In this document: positions 17,506-26,082 of the stretch, piece after piece
Numbering within the stretch: the first letter of the stretch is position 1
Layout of the letters: every line of letters begins with the position of its first letter
Source of the DNA: Streptomyces genisteinicus
GTDB lineage: Bacteria; Actinomycetota; Actinomycetes; Streptomycetales; Streptomycetaceae
Length of the DNA: 64,000 nt
Reading direction: 5' to 3'
Assembly (NCBI RefSeq): GCF_014489615.1
Contig: NZ_CP060825.1
Span: 5,812,001-5,876,000 of the forward strand
Program-made: the position numbers and the translations under genes
The notes under the pieces: model-generated
The model's database searches: none
What the model saw: the letters and a program-made list of their open reading frames with translations, nothing else
What the model was told of the DNA's origin: nothing

Positions 17506-17517
17506 GACAACGTTGTC
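17506..17517. promoter_or_regulatory. LacI-type operator GACAACGTTGTC (ROK kinase)
   Basis: This perfect copy of the palindrome found near the mannanase start lies 61 nt upstream of the kinase start. It suggests that kinase and mannanase are in one regulon. Confidence 0.65.
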
Positions 17518-17518
17518 T

Positions 17519-17550
17519 AGTAAACCGTTTAGTTAAGGTAATGGTTTAGT
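17519..17550. repeat. AT-rich inverted repeat upstream of the ROK kinase
   Basis: AGTAAACC (17519-17526) and GGTTTAGT (17543-17550) are exact inverted arms around 16 nt, with an inner TAAACCGTTTA palindrome (17521-17531). It is strikingly AT-rich for this genome and directly abuts the GACAACGTTGTC element, so it is a candidate promoter/operator for a second regulator. Confidence 0.6.
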
Positions 17551-17707
17551 AAAATCCCAGCAACCCCCGGGGACGGCCGTGCGGCCGGAGGCCGGCTGCG
17601 CGGGGGAGGGGGCAGGCCCCGTCGGGCGCGGTGACGGGGGCGTTCCGTGCGGTGGCGGAGACGTCCTGTGCGCCGATCCGCGCTTCCCGCCCCGGCGCGC
17701 GCCTCGC

Positions 17708-18427
17708 TCAGCAGGCGGGCAGCCGTGCCGGGCCGTCGTACGCCGTGTGCGCGGAGATCCGGACGGCGGGCAGCGCCACCGCCGTCAGCAACAGCCCCCG
17801 CCGGGCCGTCCAGCGGCCCGTGAAGAGGTCCGCGCGCCGCCCGCCCACCACGGGGCCCGGCACCAGCAGCCGGGCGGTGAAGGAGCCGGACACCGCCGTC
17901 TCGCAGGTGAAGGTGATCGACGCCTCCTCGGTGCCCAGTTCCCGCCCGGTCAGCGGGTACCAGGTCTTGAAGACGGACTCCTTCGCGCTGAACAGCAGCC
18001 GGTCCGCGCTGACCCCGGCGCCCCGCGCGGGCCAGGCGGCCAGGTGTTCCAGCTCCTCGGGGCGGGCCACGACGTCCAGCACGCCCTCGGGGAGCGCCTC
18101 GTGCGGCTCGGCGTCGATGCCGACCGAGACGAACTCGGTGCCCCGCGTCGCCACCGCTCCCCGGTACCCGGCGCAGTGGGTCATGCTGCCGACGATCCCG
18201 GCGGGCCACTGCGGCGCCCCCCGCCTCCCGGGCAGCAGCGGCATCCGCGGCACGCCGAGTTCCCCGAGCGCCGTCCGGGCGAGGCGGCGCACGGTCGCGA
18301 ACTCGCCGCGGCGCTTCGCCACCGCCCGCGCGACCGCCGCCTCCTCCTCGGGGAACCAGTCGGGTGCCCCGGCATCGTCGAACGCCTCGGCGAACCGTAT
18401 GCCCGGGGGCAGGATGTCCTCGATCAC
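17708..18427 (-). CDS. 4'-phosphopantetheinyl transferase (EntD/Sfp type)
   Basis: This 239-aa enzyme transfers phosphopantetheine from CoA to carrier proteins. The metal-binding motif is SVGIDAEPHE and the second signature FSAKESVFKTWYP. GSMTHCAGYRGA is the usual substrate-loop motif of the EntD-like subgroup. Its GTG overlaps the metallophosphoesterase stop as GTGA, so it is the coupled second gene of a pair. It could activate the ACP of the pigment cluster 6 kb away, but that is only proximity. Confidence 0.93.
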   Translation of the reverse strand: MIEDILPPGIRFAEAFDDAGAPDWFPEEEAAVARAVAKRRGEFATVRRLARTALGELGVPRMPLLPGRRGAPQWPAGIVGSMTHCAGYRGAVATRGTEFVSVGIDAEPHEALPEGVLDVVARPEELEHLAAWPARGAGVSADRLLFSAKESVFKTWYPLTGRELGTEEASITFTCETAVSGSFTARLLVPGPVVGGRRADLFTGRWTARRGLLLTAVALPAVRISAHTAYDGPARLPAC

Positions 18428-19290
18428 GGCTTCTCCACCTCGGGGAAGATCTGGCGGCACGGGTTGGTCCCCAGCGCCATGCCGCGGGCGCGCCACTCCC
18501 GCGGGTAGCCGAGCGACACCTCCTCGAAGCGGACGCCGTCGTACCAGGTGGTGCGCGGGATGTGGAGGTGCCCGTAGACGACGGCGGCCGTGCGGAACCG
18601 CACGTGCCAGTCCGCGGTCAGCTCGGTGCCGCACCACTGGGCGAACTCCGGGTGCCGCAGGACCCTGGTGGGTTCCCGCACCAGCGGATAGTGGTTGACC
18701 AGGACCAGCGGGACGGACGGGTCGACCGCCGCGAGCCGTTCCTCGGTCTCCATCACCCTGGCCCGGCACCAGGCGTCACGGCCGGCGTAGGGCGCCGGGT
18801 CGAGCATGAACTCGTCGGTGCACAGCACGCCCGCCTCCTCGGCCTGCGCCAGGGCCTCCTCCTTGGACGACGCCGTCGGCGTGCGGAAGGTGTAGTCGTA
18901 GAGCACGAACAGCGGTGCCACGGTGAGCGGTCCGCCGGGTCCCTGCCAGACCGGATACGGGTCCTCGGGCGTCACCACGCCCAACTCCCGGCACATCTCC
19001 ACGAGATGGCGGTAGCGCTTCTCGCCGCGCAGCCGCAGCGGATCCGAGGGCACGGTCCACAGCTCGTGGTTGCCCGGCGCCCAGACGACCTTCGCGAAGC
19101 GGCCCGCCAGGATGCGCAGGGTGGACTCGATGTCCGTGCTCGTCTCGGCCACGTCGCCCGCGACCAGGAGCCAGTCGGCGTCCGAGTGGGGCCGCACCGC
19201 GTCGACGTGCCGCCGGTTGTCGCCGATGGCCGCGTGGAGGTCGCTGACCGCGAGCAGCCGGCCCGTCCCGTCACCGCCCTGCACGGCCAC
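18424..19290 (-). CDS. Metallophosphoesterase
   Basis: This 288-aa calcineurin-like phosphoesterase has the full metal-ligand series: SDLHAAIGDN, VAGDVAE, APGNHE, LVNHYPL and YGHLHIP. It has no signal peptide. I chose the GTG at 19290, just upstream of the first conserved motif; no start has a strong ribosome site. It is coupled to the phosphopantetheinyl transferase, a recurring Streptomyces pairing. The phosphoester hydrolysed is unknown. Confidence 0.85.
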   Translation of the reverse strand: MAVQGGDGTGRLLAVSDLHAAIGDNRRHVDAVRPHSDADWLLVAGDVAETSTDIESTLRILAGRFAKVVWAPGNHELWTVPSDPLRLRGEKRYRHLVEMCRELGVVTPEDPYPVWQGPGGPLTVAPLFVLYDYTFRTPTASSKEEALAQAEEAGVLCTDEFMLDPAPYAGRDAWCRARVMETEERLAAVDPSVPLVLVNHYPLVREPTRVLRHPEFAQWCGTELTADWHVRFRTAAVVYGHLHIPRTTWYDGVRFEEVSLGYPREWRARGMALGTNPCRQIFPEVEKP

Positions 19291-19554
19291 CCCCGTATCG
19301 TGCTCGATCCCGGCCACCCGATCCGGCGCCCGGCACACCTCACCGCCAGAGTAGTGCCGCGACGGGCCCCGGGGCACCCCCCGGGGCGGAGCGCGTGTGC
19401 CGCTCCCCGCAGTACAGGGGACCCGGCGGGGGCGGACGCGGGGCGGGGCACGACCCGGACTCCGTGCGGACGGGCGGGCAACTGCCCGGCGGGCGTGTCC
19501 CGTACCGGGCGGTCGCATTGGCCTCTGACAGGTTCGTCGTCCATACTGCCCGCC

Positions 19555-20166
19555 GTGGAGCAGCGCATAGACCCGAACACCAAGCCCGAGTTCGCCGCGA
19601 GTACGAACCCGTCCTTCGTGCCCGGCCTGACCGGTGTGTCTCCGTCCGGGGCGGCCCCTGCCGGGGCGCCGGGGAAGGAGGAGCCCGAGGACTCCGCCCC
19701 CGCCGCGGCCGACGGCACCCGCGCCGACGACGACACCGCCGCCGACAGCGACACCGGCACCGGCGCCGCTGACGGCCCGGCGGCAAAGACCGGTGCCGAC
19801 GCGGACGCCCGCGATGAGGCGGCCGAGGACGTGGACGGCGACGTGGCCGACGCGGTGCCGTCCGCTTCCGGTACCGCCGGTGACGACGACGGCCCCGCCT
19901 TCGAGGCGAGCGACCGCCGCGGTTCGATCACCGCCGGCCGCGACGGCATCGTCTTCCGCCTCGACGACCAGGAGGCCGACTTCCGCTGGGACGAGATCGG
20001 CGCCGTCGAGATCACCCCGGCCCGCTTCGGCCGGCGGTTCACCGTCACCGTGCACACCGCGGCCAACCGCTGGTTCAACGCCGACGTGGAGGCGGACAGC
20101 CGCGCCCGGCTGAAGGAGTGGACGGCCGGGCTCGACGCCGTGCTCGACGCCTACTTCGAGGAGTGA
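19555..20166 (+). CDS. Hypothetical protein: acidic linker plus small C-terminal domain
   Basis: This 203-aa protein has a short N-terminal segment, a long Asp/Ala/Gly-rich, probably disordered region (about 35-118), and a compact C-terminal domain (about 120-200). The C-terminal part contains GIVFRLDDQEADFRWDEIG and TVHTAANRWFNADVEA, a pattern of short beta strands and a final helix reminiscent of PH-like folds. It has no signal or membrane segment. The start is a GTG. I do not recognise a function. Confidence 0.7.
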   Translation: MEQRIDPNTKPEFAASTNPSFVPGLTGVSPSGAAPAGAPGKEEPEDSAPAAADGTRADDDTAADSDTGTGAADGPAAKTGADADARDEAAEDVDGDVADAVPSASGTAGDDDGPAFEASDRRGSITAGRDGIVFRLDDQEADFRWDEIGAVEITPARFGRRFTVTVHTAANRWFNADVEADSRARLKEWTAGLDAVLDAYFEE

Positions 20167-20203
20167 GGGCCGTGCGGCCCCCGGACGCCCTCGTCGCGTG
20201 ACG

Positions 20204-20246
20204 GAGGCCGCTCGCGGAGGAGTCGCCCCCCCCCGTGAGCGGCCTC
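20204..20246. terminator. Hairpin between convergent genes
   Basis: GAGGCCGCTC (20204-20213) pairs exactly with GAGCGGCCTC (20237-20246) around a 23-nt loop containing a C9 run. The position between two convergent genes suits a bidirectional terminator. Confidence 0.5.
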
Positions 20247-20338
20247 GGTCGCGCGGGCCCGCTCCGGCGCGGTCGGTCGTCCCCGGCCGGCCGGTCGGCC
20301 CCTCCGATCGCTCCGGCCGGTCCGGTGCGGCCGGCCGG

Positions 20339-21274
20339 TCAGTGCGGGATGGAGTCGATCAGTTCCCGCGCGCCCTGGCGCAGCAGCGCCACGGCGACCG
20401 AGGTGCCCAGGGTCGCCGGGTCCAGCGGACCGGCCCATTCGTGCGCGTTGAGCACCGTCTTGCCGTCGGGGGTGAAGACCTTCGCCCGCAGCGACAGGTC
20501 GCCGTTGCGCTCCGCCCGCGCGTATCCCGCGATCGGGCTGTTGCAGTGCCCCTGGAGGACGTGCAGCAGCATCCGTTCGGCGGTGGTCTCGCGATGGGCG
20601 TCCGGGTCGCCGAGGCCGCTCACCGCGTCGATGACCTCCGTGTCGTCCTCGCGGCACTGGAGGGCGAGGACGCCGGCGCCGATCGGCGGGCACATGGTCT
20701 CCGCCGACAGCACCTGGGTGACGACATCGGCGCGGCCGATGCGCTCGAGGCCCGACACGGCCAGCAGCAGCGCGTCGGCCTCGCCCGCGTGCAGCTTCTC
20801 CAGCCGCCGGTTCGCGTTGCCCCGCATCGGCACGCACTCCAGGTGCGGGTGGGAGGCGGCGAGCTGCGCGGCGCGCCGCACCGAGGAGGTGCCGATGCGG
20901 GTCCCGGCTGGCAGCTCGTCGAGGGTCAGCCCGCCGGGGTGCACCAGGGCGTCGCGGATGTCGTCGCGCTCCAGGAAGGCGGCGAACACCGTCCCGGCGG
21001 GCAGCGGCCGGTCGGCGGGGATGTCCTTGACGCAGTGCACGGCGAGATCGGCCTCGCCCGCCAGCAGCGCGGCGTCCACCTCCTTGGTGAACGCACCCTT
21101 TCCGTCGACCTGCGAGAGATCACCCATCCAGCGGTCACCGGTGGTCACCACCGGGACGACCTCGGTGCGCAGGCCCGGGTGAAGCGCCGTCAGTTCGGCG
21201 CGGACGCGTTCCACCTGGGCCAGGGCCATGGGGGAGGAACGGGAGACGATGCGGATCAGCTCGGGCACGGTCAT
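20339..21274 (-). CDS. hemC: Hydroxymethylbilane synthase, free-standing and divergent
   Basis: This 311-aa enzyme polymerises porphobilinogen in heme and corrin synthesis. The cofactor-binding Cys is C244 in LQGHCNSPIAGYA and the catalytic Asp is D84 in HCVKDIP. Both motifs differ from the usual HSxKD and LxGGC forms. RGNANRRLEKL matches the family. The ATG follows GGAG. Streptomyces usually encode hemC beside hemA and hemD; here no other heme gene is near, so this is probably a second copy. Confidence 0.88.
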   Translation of the reverse strand: MTVPELIRIVSRSSPMALAQVERVRAELTALHPGLRTEVVPVVTTGDRWMGDLSQVDGKGAFTKEVDAALLAGEADLAVHCVKDIPADRPLPAGTVFAAFLERDDIRDALVHPGGLTLDELPAGTRIGTSSVRRAAQLAASHPHLECVPMRGNANRRLEKLHAGEADALLLAVSGLERIGRADVVTQVLSAETMCPPIGAGVLALQCREDDTEVIDAVSGLGDPDAHRETTAERMLLHVLQGHCNSPIAGYARAERNGDLSLRAKVFTPDGKTVLNAHEWAGPLDPATLGTSVAVALLRQGARELIDSIPH

Positions 21275-21446
21275 GCGCTCCACGATAGGGCGTCCGGGGC
21301 GCCCTCCTGAACCGTGCGGACGGACCCGGCCGGCGGCAGGGGACCCGCCGGCCGTTGCGCTGCCCAGCGGACACGCCACGCCGCGACACGGCGGAGTTCG
21401 GCCTGGTTCGTCAGGAATCACCCGGCATGCCGCATAGCTTCGGACT

Positions 21447-22514
21447 ATGACAAAACGACAATTCGCCCTCGCCGGCTGCGCGGTCCTCCTCACCGCCACC
21501 GGCATCGGCGCAGCCGCCCCGGCCGCCTCCCACCACACGGCCGTGTACGTCGTCCCCGGCCAGTCGATCCAGGCCGCGGTCGACGCGGCCCGGCCCGGCG
21601 ACACCATTCACCTCGCCCCCGGCACCTTCCGCCAGAGCGTGCGCATCACCACCGACAACGTGACCCTGAGCGGCACCGGGAACCTGACCCTGCTCAAGCC
21701 TGCCGAGGGCACCCCGGCCAAGGGCTCCTGCGCCGCCGCCGGCAACGGCGTCTGCGTCGAGGGCGAGCGCGGGGCCCCCGTCACGGGCGTGCGCGTCCAG
21801 TCCCTGCGCCTGGAGGGCTTCACCCGGGCCGGCGTGTGGGCGAACTGGACCGACCGTCTGACGGTGCGCCGGGTCACCTCCTCGGACAACGGCACCTGGG
21901 GCATCGCCCAGGAGCGCTCCACCCGTTCGGCCCTGGTCCGCAACACCGTGCGCGGCAACGGCGACGCGGGACTCTTCGTCGCCAACACGGTCTCCGAGGA
22001 GGCCGGCGCCACCGACACCCTCGGGACCCGGATCAGCGGCAACGACATGACGGACAACCGGATCGGCGCCACCGTCCGGCGGGTGCGCAACCTGGTCGTC
22101 GAGCACAACGCGGTCACCGGCAACTGCGCCGGCCTCTTCCTGGTCGGCGACGAGTCCAAGCCCCGCGCAGGGGCCCTGACGGTCCGCCACAACCGGATCA
22201 CCGCCAACAACAAGTCCTGCCCCGCCTCCGCGCGGCTGCCGCGCATCCAGGGCGCGGGCGTCGTGCTCACCGGCACGGAGGACGTCCTGGTGGAGCGGAA
22301 CACGGTCTCCGACAACGTCGGAGACTCCCCGTTCTCCGGCGGCATCGTCCTCTTCAAGAGCGTCGTCGGCGTCCCGGGAAGCGGCAACGTCGTCCGCGAC
22401 AACGTCGTGCTCCGCAACGGCAAGGCGGACCTGGCCAACCGTGACACGGCCGGCACGGGCAACCGCTTCGACGCCAACACGTGCGGCGTCTCCGAGCCCG
22501 CCGGACTGTGCTGA
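21447..22514 (+). CDS. Secreted right-handed beta-helix protein
   Basis: This 355-aa exported protein has a Sec signal ending AAAPAASHH (about 28). The rest has repeated short strands typical of parallel beta-helices (NosD/pectate-lyase-like), beginning PGQSIQAAVDAARPGDTIHL and continuing with many N-N or N-T turns such as VRHNRITANN and VERNTVSDN. No catalytic set is recognised. There is no clear ribosome site before the ATG. It may bind or cut a polysaccharide. Confidence 0.8.
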   Translation: MTKRQFALAGCAVLLTATGIGAAAPAASHHTAVYVVPGQSIQAAVDAARPGDTIHLAPGTFRQSVRITTDNVTLSGTGNLTLLKPAEGTPAKGSCAAAGNGVCVEGERGAPVTGVRVQSLRLEGFTRAGVWANWTDRLTVRRVTSSDNGTWGIAQERSTRSALVRNTVRGNGDAGLFVANTVSEEAGATDTLGTRISGNDMTDNRIGATVRRVRNLVVEHNAVTGNCAGLFLVGDESKPRAGALTVRHNRITANNKSCPASARLPRIQGAGVVLTGTEDVLVERNTVSDNVGDSPFSGGIVLFKSVVGVPGSGNVVRDNVVLRNGKADLANRDTAGTGNRFDANTCGVSEPAGLC

Positions 22515-22554
22515 CCCGGTCCCGGGACAGGCATCTCACGAGAATCGAGACGGC

Positions 22555-23586
22555 ATGACCACCGCACCCACCACCCAGCCCCAGGACGCCATGCGCCTGC
22601 GGGAGCTCGTCTTCGGGGCGGCCTGCGCCGCCGCCGTGCGGGCCACCGCCCGCCTCGGCGTCGCCGACGCCCTCGACGACACGCCGCTGTCCGCCGAGGA
22701 CCTGGCCGCGGCCGTCAAGACCGACGCACGGGCGCTGCGGCGCCTGCTGCGGGCGCTCACCTGCTACGGAGTCTTCAGCGAGGAGCCGGACGGCCGCTTC
22801 GCCCACACCGACATGTCCCGCCAGCTCCGCGAGGACGACCCCCGGAGCCTGCGCTGGATCGCCCTGTGGTGCACCGAGCCGTGGACCTGGGCCGCCTGGC
22901 CCAAGCTCGACGAGGCGGTGCGCACCGGCGACAGCGTCTTCGAGGGCCTGTTCGGCAAGGAGTTCTTCCCGTACCTCCACGAGGACGCCCAGGAGTCCGC
23001 CCACGTCTTCAACCGGGCCATGACCACCTCCAGCGTCCAGTCCGCGCGGGACGTCGCCGAACTCCTCGACCTCACCGGGGCGTCGAGCGTCGCCGACATC
23101 GGCGGCGGCCAGGGCCATGTGCTCGCCAGCCTGCTGGAGAAGCACCCCGGGATGCGCGGCACCCTGCTCGACCTGCCGGGCGTCGTCGAGCGCGCCGACC
23201 CCCGGCTGCGCGACGGCGGGGCGCTCGCCGGACGGGTGGACGTCGTCCCGGGCGACTGCCGCGAGGCCGTCCCCGTGGAGGCCGACGTCTACGTCATCAA
23301 GAACATCCTCGAATGGGACGACGAGAGCACCCGCCGCACCCTGGGCAACGTCATCGCCGCGGCCCGCCCCGGGGCGAGGGTCGTCGTCATCGAGAACCTG
23401 GTCGACGACTCGCCCTCCATGCGCTTCACGACCGCCATGGACCTGATGCTGCTGCTCAACGTCGGGGGCGCCAAGCACACCCGGGCGAGCATGGAGAGCC
23501 GGATGAGGGAGGCCGGTCTCGTCCTGGGCGAGGTGCGCCCCGTCAACGCCTACCTCCACGCCTTCGAGAGCGTCGTCCCCGGCTGA
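22555..23586 (+). CDS. SAM-dependent O-methyltransferase-like protein at the pigment cluster edge
   Basis: This 343-aa protein has a helical dimerisation N-terminus (about 10-110) and a Rossmann SAM domain with VADIGGGQGHVLASLL and DVVPGDC. It belongs to the polyketide/caffeate-type O-methyltransferases. The catalytic region reads KNILEWDDES where typical members have LHDWDDE, so the usual His is missing. Related proteins without this base can carry out other chemistry (the RdmB precedent). It converges on the whiE-like operon and could tailor the spore pigment. Confidence 0.85.
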   Translation: MTTAPTTQPQDAMRLRELVFGAACAAAVRATARLGVADALDDTPLSAEDLAAAVKTDARALRRLLRALTCYGVFSEEPDGRFAHTDMSRQLREDDPRSLRWIALWCTEPWTWAAWPKLDEAVRTGDSVFEGLFGKEFFPYLHEDAQESAHVFNRAMTTSSVQSARDVAELLDLTGASSVADIGGGQGHVLASLLEKHPGMRGTLLDLPGVVERADPRLRDGGALAGRVDVVPGDCREAVPVEADVYVIKNILEWDDESTRRTLGNVIAAARPGARVVVIENLVDDSPSMRFTTAMDLMLLLNVGGAKHTRASMESRMREAGLVLGEVRPVNAYLHAFESVVPG

Positions 23587-23599
23587 CGCCTCCCCACCG

Positions 23600-23643
23600 A
23601 CGGCAGGACGGCCCCGCGGTGTCCCGCGGGGCCGTCCTGCCGT
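23600..23643. terminator. Strong bidirectional terminator hairpin
   Basis: A 20-bp perfect stem (23600-23619 with 23624-23643) with a 4-nt loop sits between the convergent methyltransferase and cyclase genes. Confidence 0.9.
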
Positions 23644-23654
23644 GCGCTCGCGCG

Positions 23655-23987
23655 TCAGCCGCGCGGCTCGCGCTGCCAGCTGTAGAACTGCGTGGCCATC
23701 GCGTCCTTCGGGCTCCGCCAGGTCTGCGGGTCGTACGGACTGACGAAGGCCGCCAGCTGCTCGCTGACGTCGCGGAAGGCGGTGTGCTCGGTCACCTTCG
23801 CGATGGCGGGGCCCGGCGGGCGGTCCGACTCGATCAGGTGCAGGTACACGTCGCCGAACTGGAACAGGCTGCGCCGGTTGACGCCGACGAGGTGCGGCAG
23901 CTCACCGCCGTCGGAGGCCGCGAACACCTCCGCGATGTCCGGAGCCGAACCGGGCGCCATACGGGCGACGATCAGTGCGTGGTGCAT
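23655..23987 (-). CDS. TcmI-family polyketide cyclase (WhiE ORFVII-like)
   Basis: This 110-aa cyclase should help fold a later ring of the aromatic polyketide. The pattern MHHALIVARM, LHLIESDRPPG and the C-terminal SPKDAMATQFYSWQR is characteristic of TcmI-like proteins in spore-pigment clusters. It is the last gene of the leftward operon, 42 nt after the aromatase gene. Confidence 0.88.
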   Translation of the reverse strand: MHHALIVARMAPGSAPDIAEVFAASDGGELPHLVGVNRRSLFQFGDVYLHLIESDRPPGPAIAKVTEHTAFRDVSEQLAAFVSPYDPQTWRSPKDAMATQFYSWQREPRG

Positions 23988-24029
23988 CAGGGGCGTCCCT
24001 TCGGATGCCGTCGGAGTGGGGGAGCGCGG

Positions 24030-24509
24030 TCAGCGCCCGGTGACCGGAGCCGTCTCGCGGACCCGGGCGCGCTGCTCGATGCGGTCCTTGATCAGACCCA
24101 TCTGGACGCGCGAGTTGCGGTTGATGTTCTCGGTCATCCACTCGTCGTCCACGGGCGCGTCCGGCTTCATCGCGAAGTCCTGCGTCCAGTGCATCCGCAC
24201 GCCCTGCGGGGTCTCCTCGTAGGTCCAGCGGATGTTCATGTACTGGAAGGGACCGGTCTCGACGCGCTTGGCGCGGACGCTCAGCGAGGCGCGGTCGGCC
24301 TCCCGCTCGGAGACCCAGCTCCAGACCTTGCCGTTGTCGTCCGGGTACATGGTGAGCCGGAACACCGTCCGGTCGCCGTCCCGTTCGAGCACCTCGACCG
24401 AGGCGTACTCGGTGAACAGCTGCGGCCAGTGGTCGACGTCGTTGGTCACGTCCCACACGAGGTCGAGCGGGGCGTCGATGAGGATGTCGTTCTCGGTGTG
24501 CCCGGACAT
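24030..24509 (-). CDS. Aromatase/cyclase, SRPBCC fold (WhiE ORFVI-like)
   Basis: This 159-aa monodomain aromatase/cyclase should catalyse first-ring cyclisation of the poly-beta-ketone. The N-terminus SGHTENDILIDAPLDLVWDV starts the helix-grip fold and DVDHWPQLFTEY follows. The C-terminal helix has NRNSRVQMGLIKDRIEQR. It is nearly abutting the ACP gene, suggesting coupling. Confidence 0.9.
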   Translation of the reverse strand: MSGHTENDILIDAPLDLVWDVTNDVDHWPQLFTEYASVEVLERDGDRTVFRLTMYPDDNGKVWSWVSEREADRASLSVRAKRVETGPFQYMNIRWTYEETPQGVRMHWTQDFAMKPDAPVDDEWMTENINRNSRVQMGLIKDRIEQRARVRETAPVTGR

Positions 24510-24510
24510 G

Positions 24511-24786
24511 TCAGGCTCCTGCCATCAGAGAGTCGTTCACGAGATCGAGGAACTCGCGCGGGGTCCTGCAGCGGTCGGCGTCGGGCGGCAGCGCCCGGCC
24601 GTACCGGTTCTCCAGCTCGCCGACGATGCCCAGCAGGCCCAGCGAGTCGAGGCCGTAGGCCTCGAACGGGGTGTCGGGGTCGCGGTCCATCGCTGCGGCG
24701 TCGACGGTGATGCCGGCGCCCTTCTTCATCAGGGCCGTCAGCTCCGTGACGGTCAGCTGTGCGGGCTGTGCGTGCTGTGCGGTCAT
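24511..24786 (-). CDS. Acyl carrier protein (WhiE ORFV-like)
   Basis: This 91-aa type II polyketide ACP carries the phosphopantetheine arm on S48 in EAYGLDSLGLLG. Length and the central DSL motif fit the family. It lies between KS-beta and the aromatase in the canonical minimal-PKS order. It requires a phosphopantetheinyl transferase; one is encoded at 17708-18427. Confidence 0.95.
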   Translation of the reverse strand: MTAQHAQPAQLTVTELTALMKKGAGITVDAAAMDRDPDTPFEAYGLDSLGLLGIVGELENRYGRALPPDADRCRTPREFLDLVNDSLMAGA

Positions 24787-24840
24787 GGGGTTTGCTCCCT
24801 CGTTTCCGGGCCGGGGCGGGCCCCGGCCGTCCTGTCCTGC

Positions 24841-26082
24841 TCAGTCGGCGCGCCGCAGCACCAGAGCCGCGTTGGAGCCCATCAGCCCCCGGCTCAGCAC
24901 GAGCGCCGTGCGCAGCTCGGCCGGCCGGGCGGTCCCGGTCACCAGCGCGATGTCGTGGCAGACGTCGTCGTGCACGTGCGGCGTCGGGGGCACGACACCG
25001 TGCTCCATCGCCAGCACCGCGGCCGCCACGTCCAGCACCGGCGCCCCGCAGTAGGAGCGGCCGATGCCGCTCTTGGGCGCCGTCACCGGCACCCGGGTGC
25101 CGTGCGGACCGAGCGCGTCGGCCAGCGCCAGCGCCTCCGCCCGGTCGGCCTCCACCAGCCCGAGCGCGTCGGCGAACACGACGTCGATCTCGTCGGGCGC
25201 GCAGTCCGCCTGACGGAGCGCCCCGCGGATCGCGTGCGCGAGCCCCTCGCGCGACTCCTCCCACCGGGAAGCCCCGGTGAACGTCGCCGCGTGACCCGCC
25301 ACGACCGCGCGCACCGGCGCCCCGCGGTCCCGGGCGGCCGACTCGTCCTCGACGACGACCATCGCGCCGCCCTCGGCCGGCACGAAGCCGCAGGCGCCCG
25401 CGGTGAACGGCCGGTAGGCACGCTCCGGGTCCTCGGCGGTGCTCAGCTCGCGGTAGCCGAGCTGGCAGACGACCGAGTAGGGCGCCAGCGGGGCCTCGGC
25501 GGAGCCGGCCACCACGGTGTCCGTGCCGCGCCGCACCGCCGCCGCGGCGTGCGCGATCGCGTCGAGGCCGCCGGCCTCGTCGCTGCACACCACACCGCAC
25601 GGGCCCTTGAAGCCGCCCCGGATCGATATCTGTCCGGTGCTCGCCGCGTAGAACCAGGCGATCGACTGGTACGGCCCCACGTAGGTGGAGCCCTTGCCCC
25701 ACAGCCGCTGGAGCTCGCGCTGGCCGAACTCGCCGCCTCCGGAACCCGCGGCGGTGACCACGCCGACGGAGTACGGATCCCCGTCGTGCGCGCCCGCGGG
25801 GACCCGGGCGTCGGCCAGCGCCAGATCGGCCGCGGCCATGCCGAAGTGGCTGAACCGGTCCGTCTGCACCAGGAAGCGTTCCTCGACCAGCGACTCGGCG
25901 TCGAAGCCCCGGACCTCGCCCGCGATCCGCAGCGGCAGGTGGCCGCAGCCCTCACGGGTGACCCGGTCGAGGGCGCTGACCCCCTCCAGGGTGGCCTTCC
26001 AGAAGGCGTCCGTGCCCACTCCGTTGGGGGCGACGACACCCATGCCCGTCACGACGGGACGGCGGCGTTCATCGGGACTCAT
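24841..26082 (-). CDS. Ketosynthase chain-length factor, KS-beta (WhiE ORFIV-like)
   Basis: This 413-aa partner of KS-alpha sets polyketide chain length. The fold matches KS-alpha throughout (VTGMGVVAPNGVG and the rest). At the nucleophile position the sequence is VCSDEAGGLDAI, so Cys is replaced by Glu (E169); in most chain-length factors it is Gln. Its ATG overlaps the KS-alpha stop (ATGA), which ensures 1:1 synthesis. Confidence 0.93.
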   Translation of the reverse strand: MSPDERRRPVVTGMGVVAPNGVGTDAFWKATLEGVSALDRVTREGCGHLPLRIAGEVRGFDAESLVEERFLVQTDRFSHFGMAAADLALADARVPAGAHDGDPYSVGVVTAAGSGGGEFGQRELQRLWGKGSTYVGPYQSIAWFYAASTGQISIRGGFKGPCGVVCSDEAGGLDAIAHAAAAVRRGTDTVVAGSAEAPLAPYSVVCQLGYRELSTAEDPERAYRPFTAGACGFVPAEGGAMVVVEDESAARDRGAPVRAVVAGHAATFTGASRWEESREGLAHAIRGALRQADCAPDEIDVVFADALGLVEADRAEALALADALGPHGTRVPVTAPKSGIGRSYCGAPVLDVAAAVLAMEHGVVPPTPHVHDDVCHDIALVTGTARPAELRTALVLSRGLMGSNAALVLRRAD

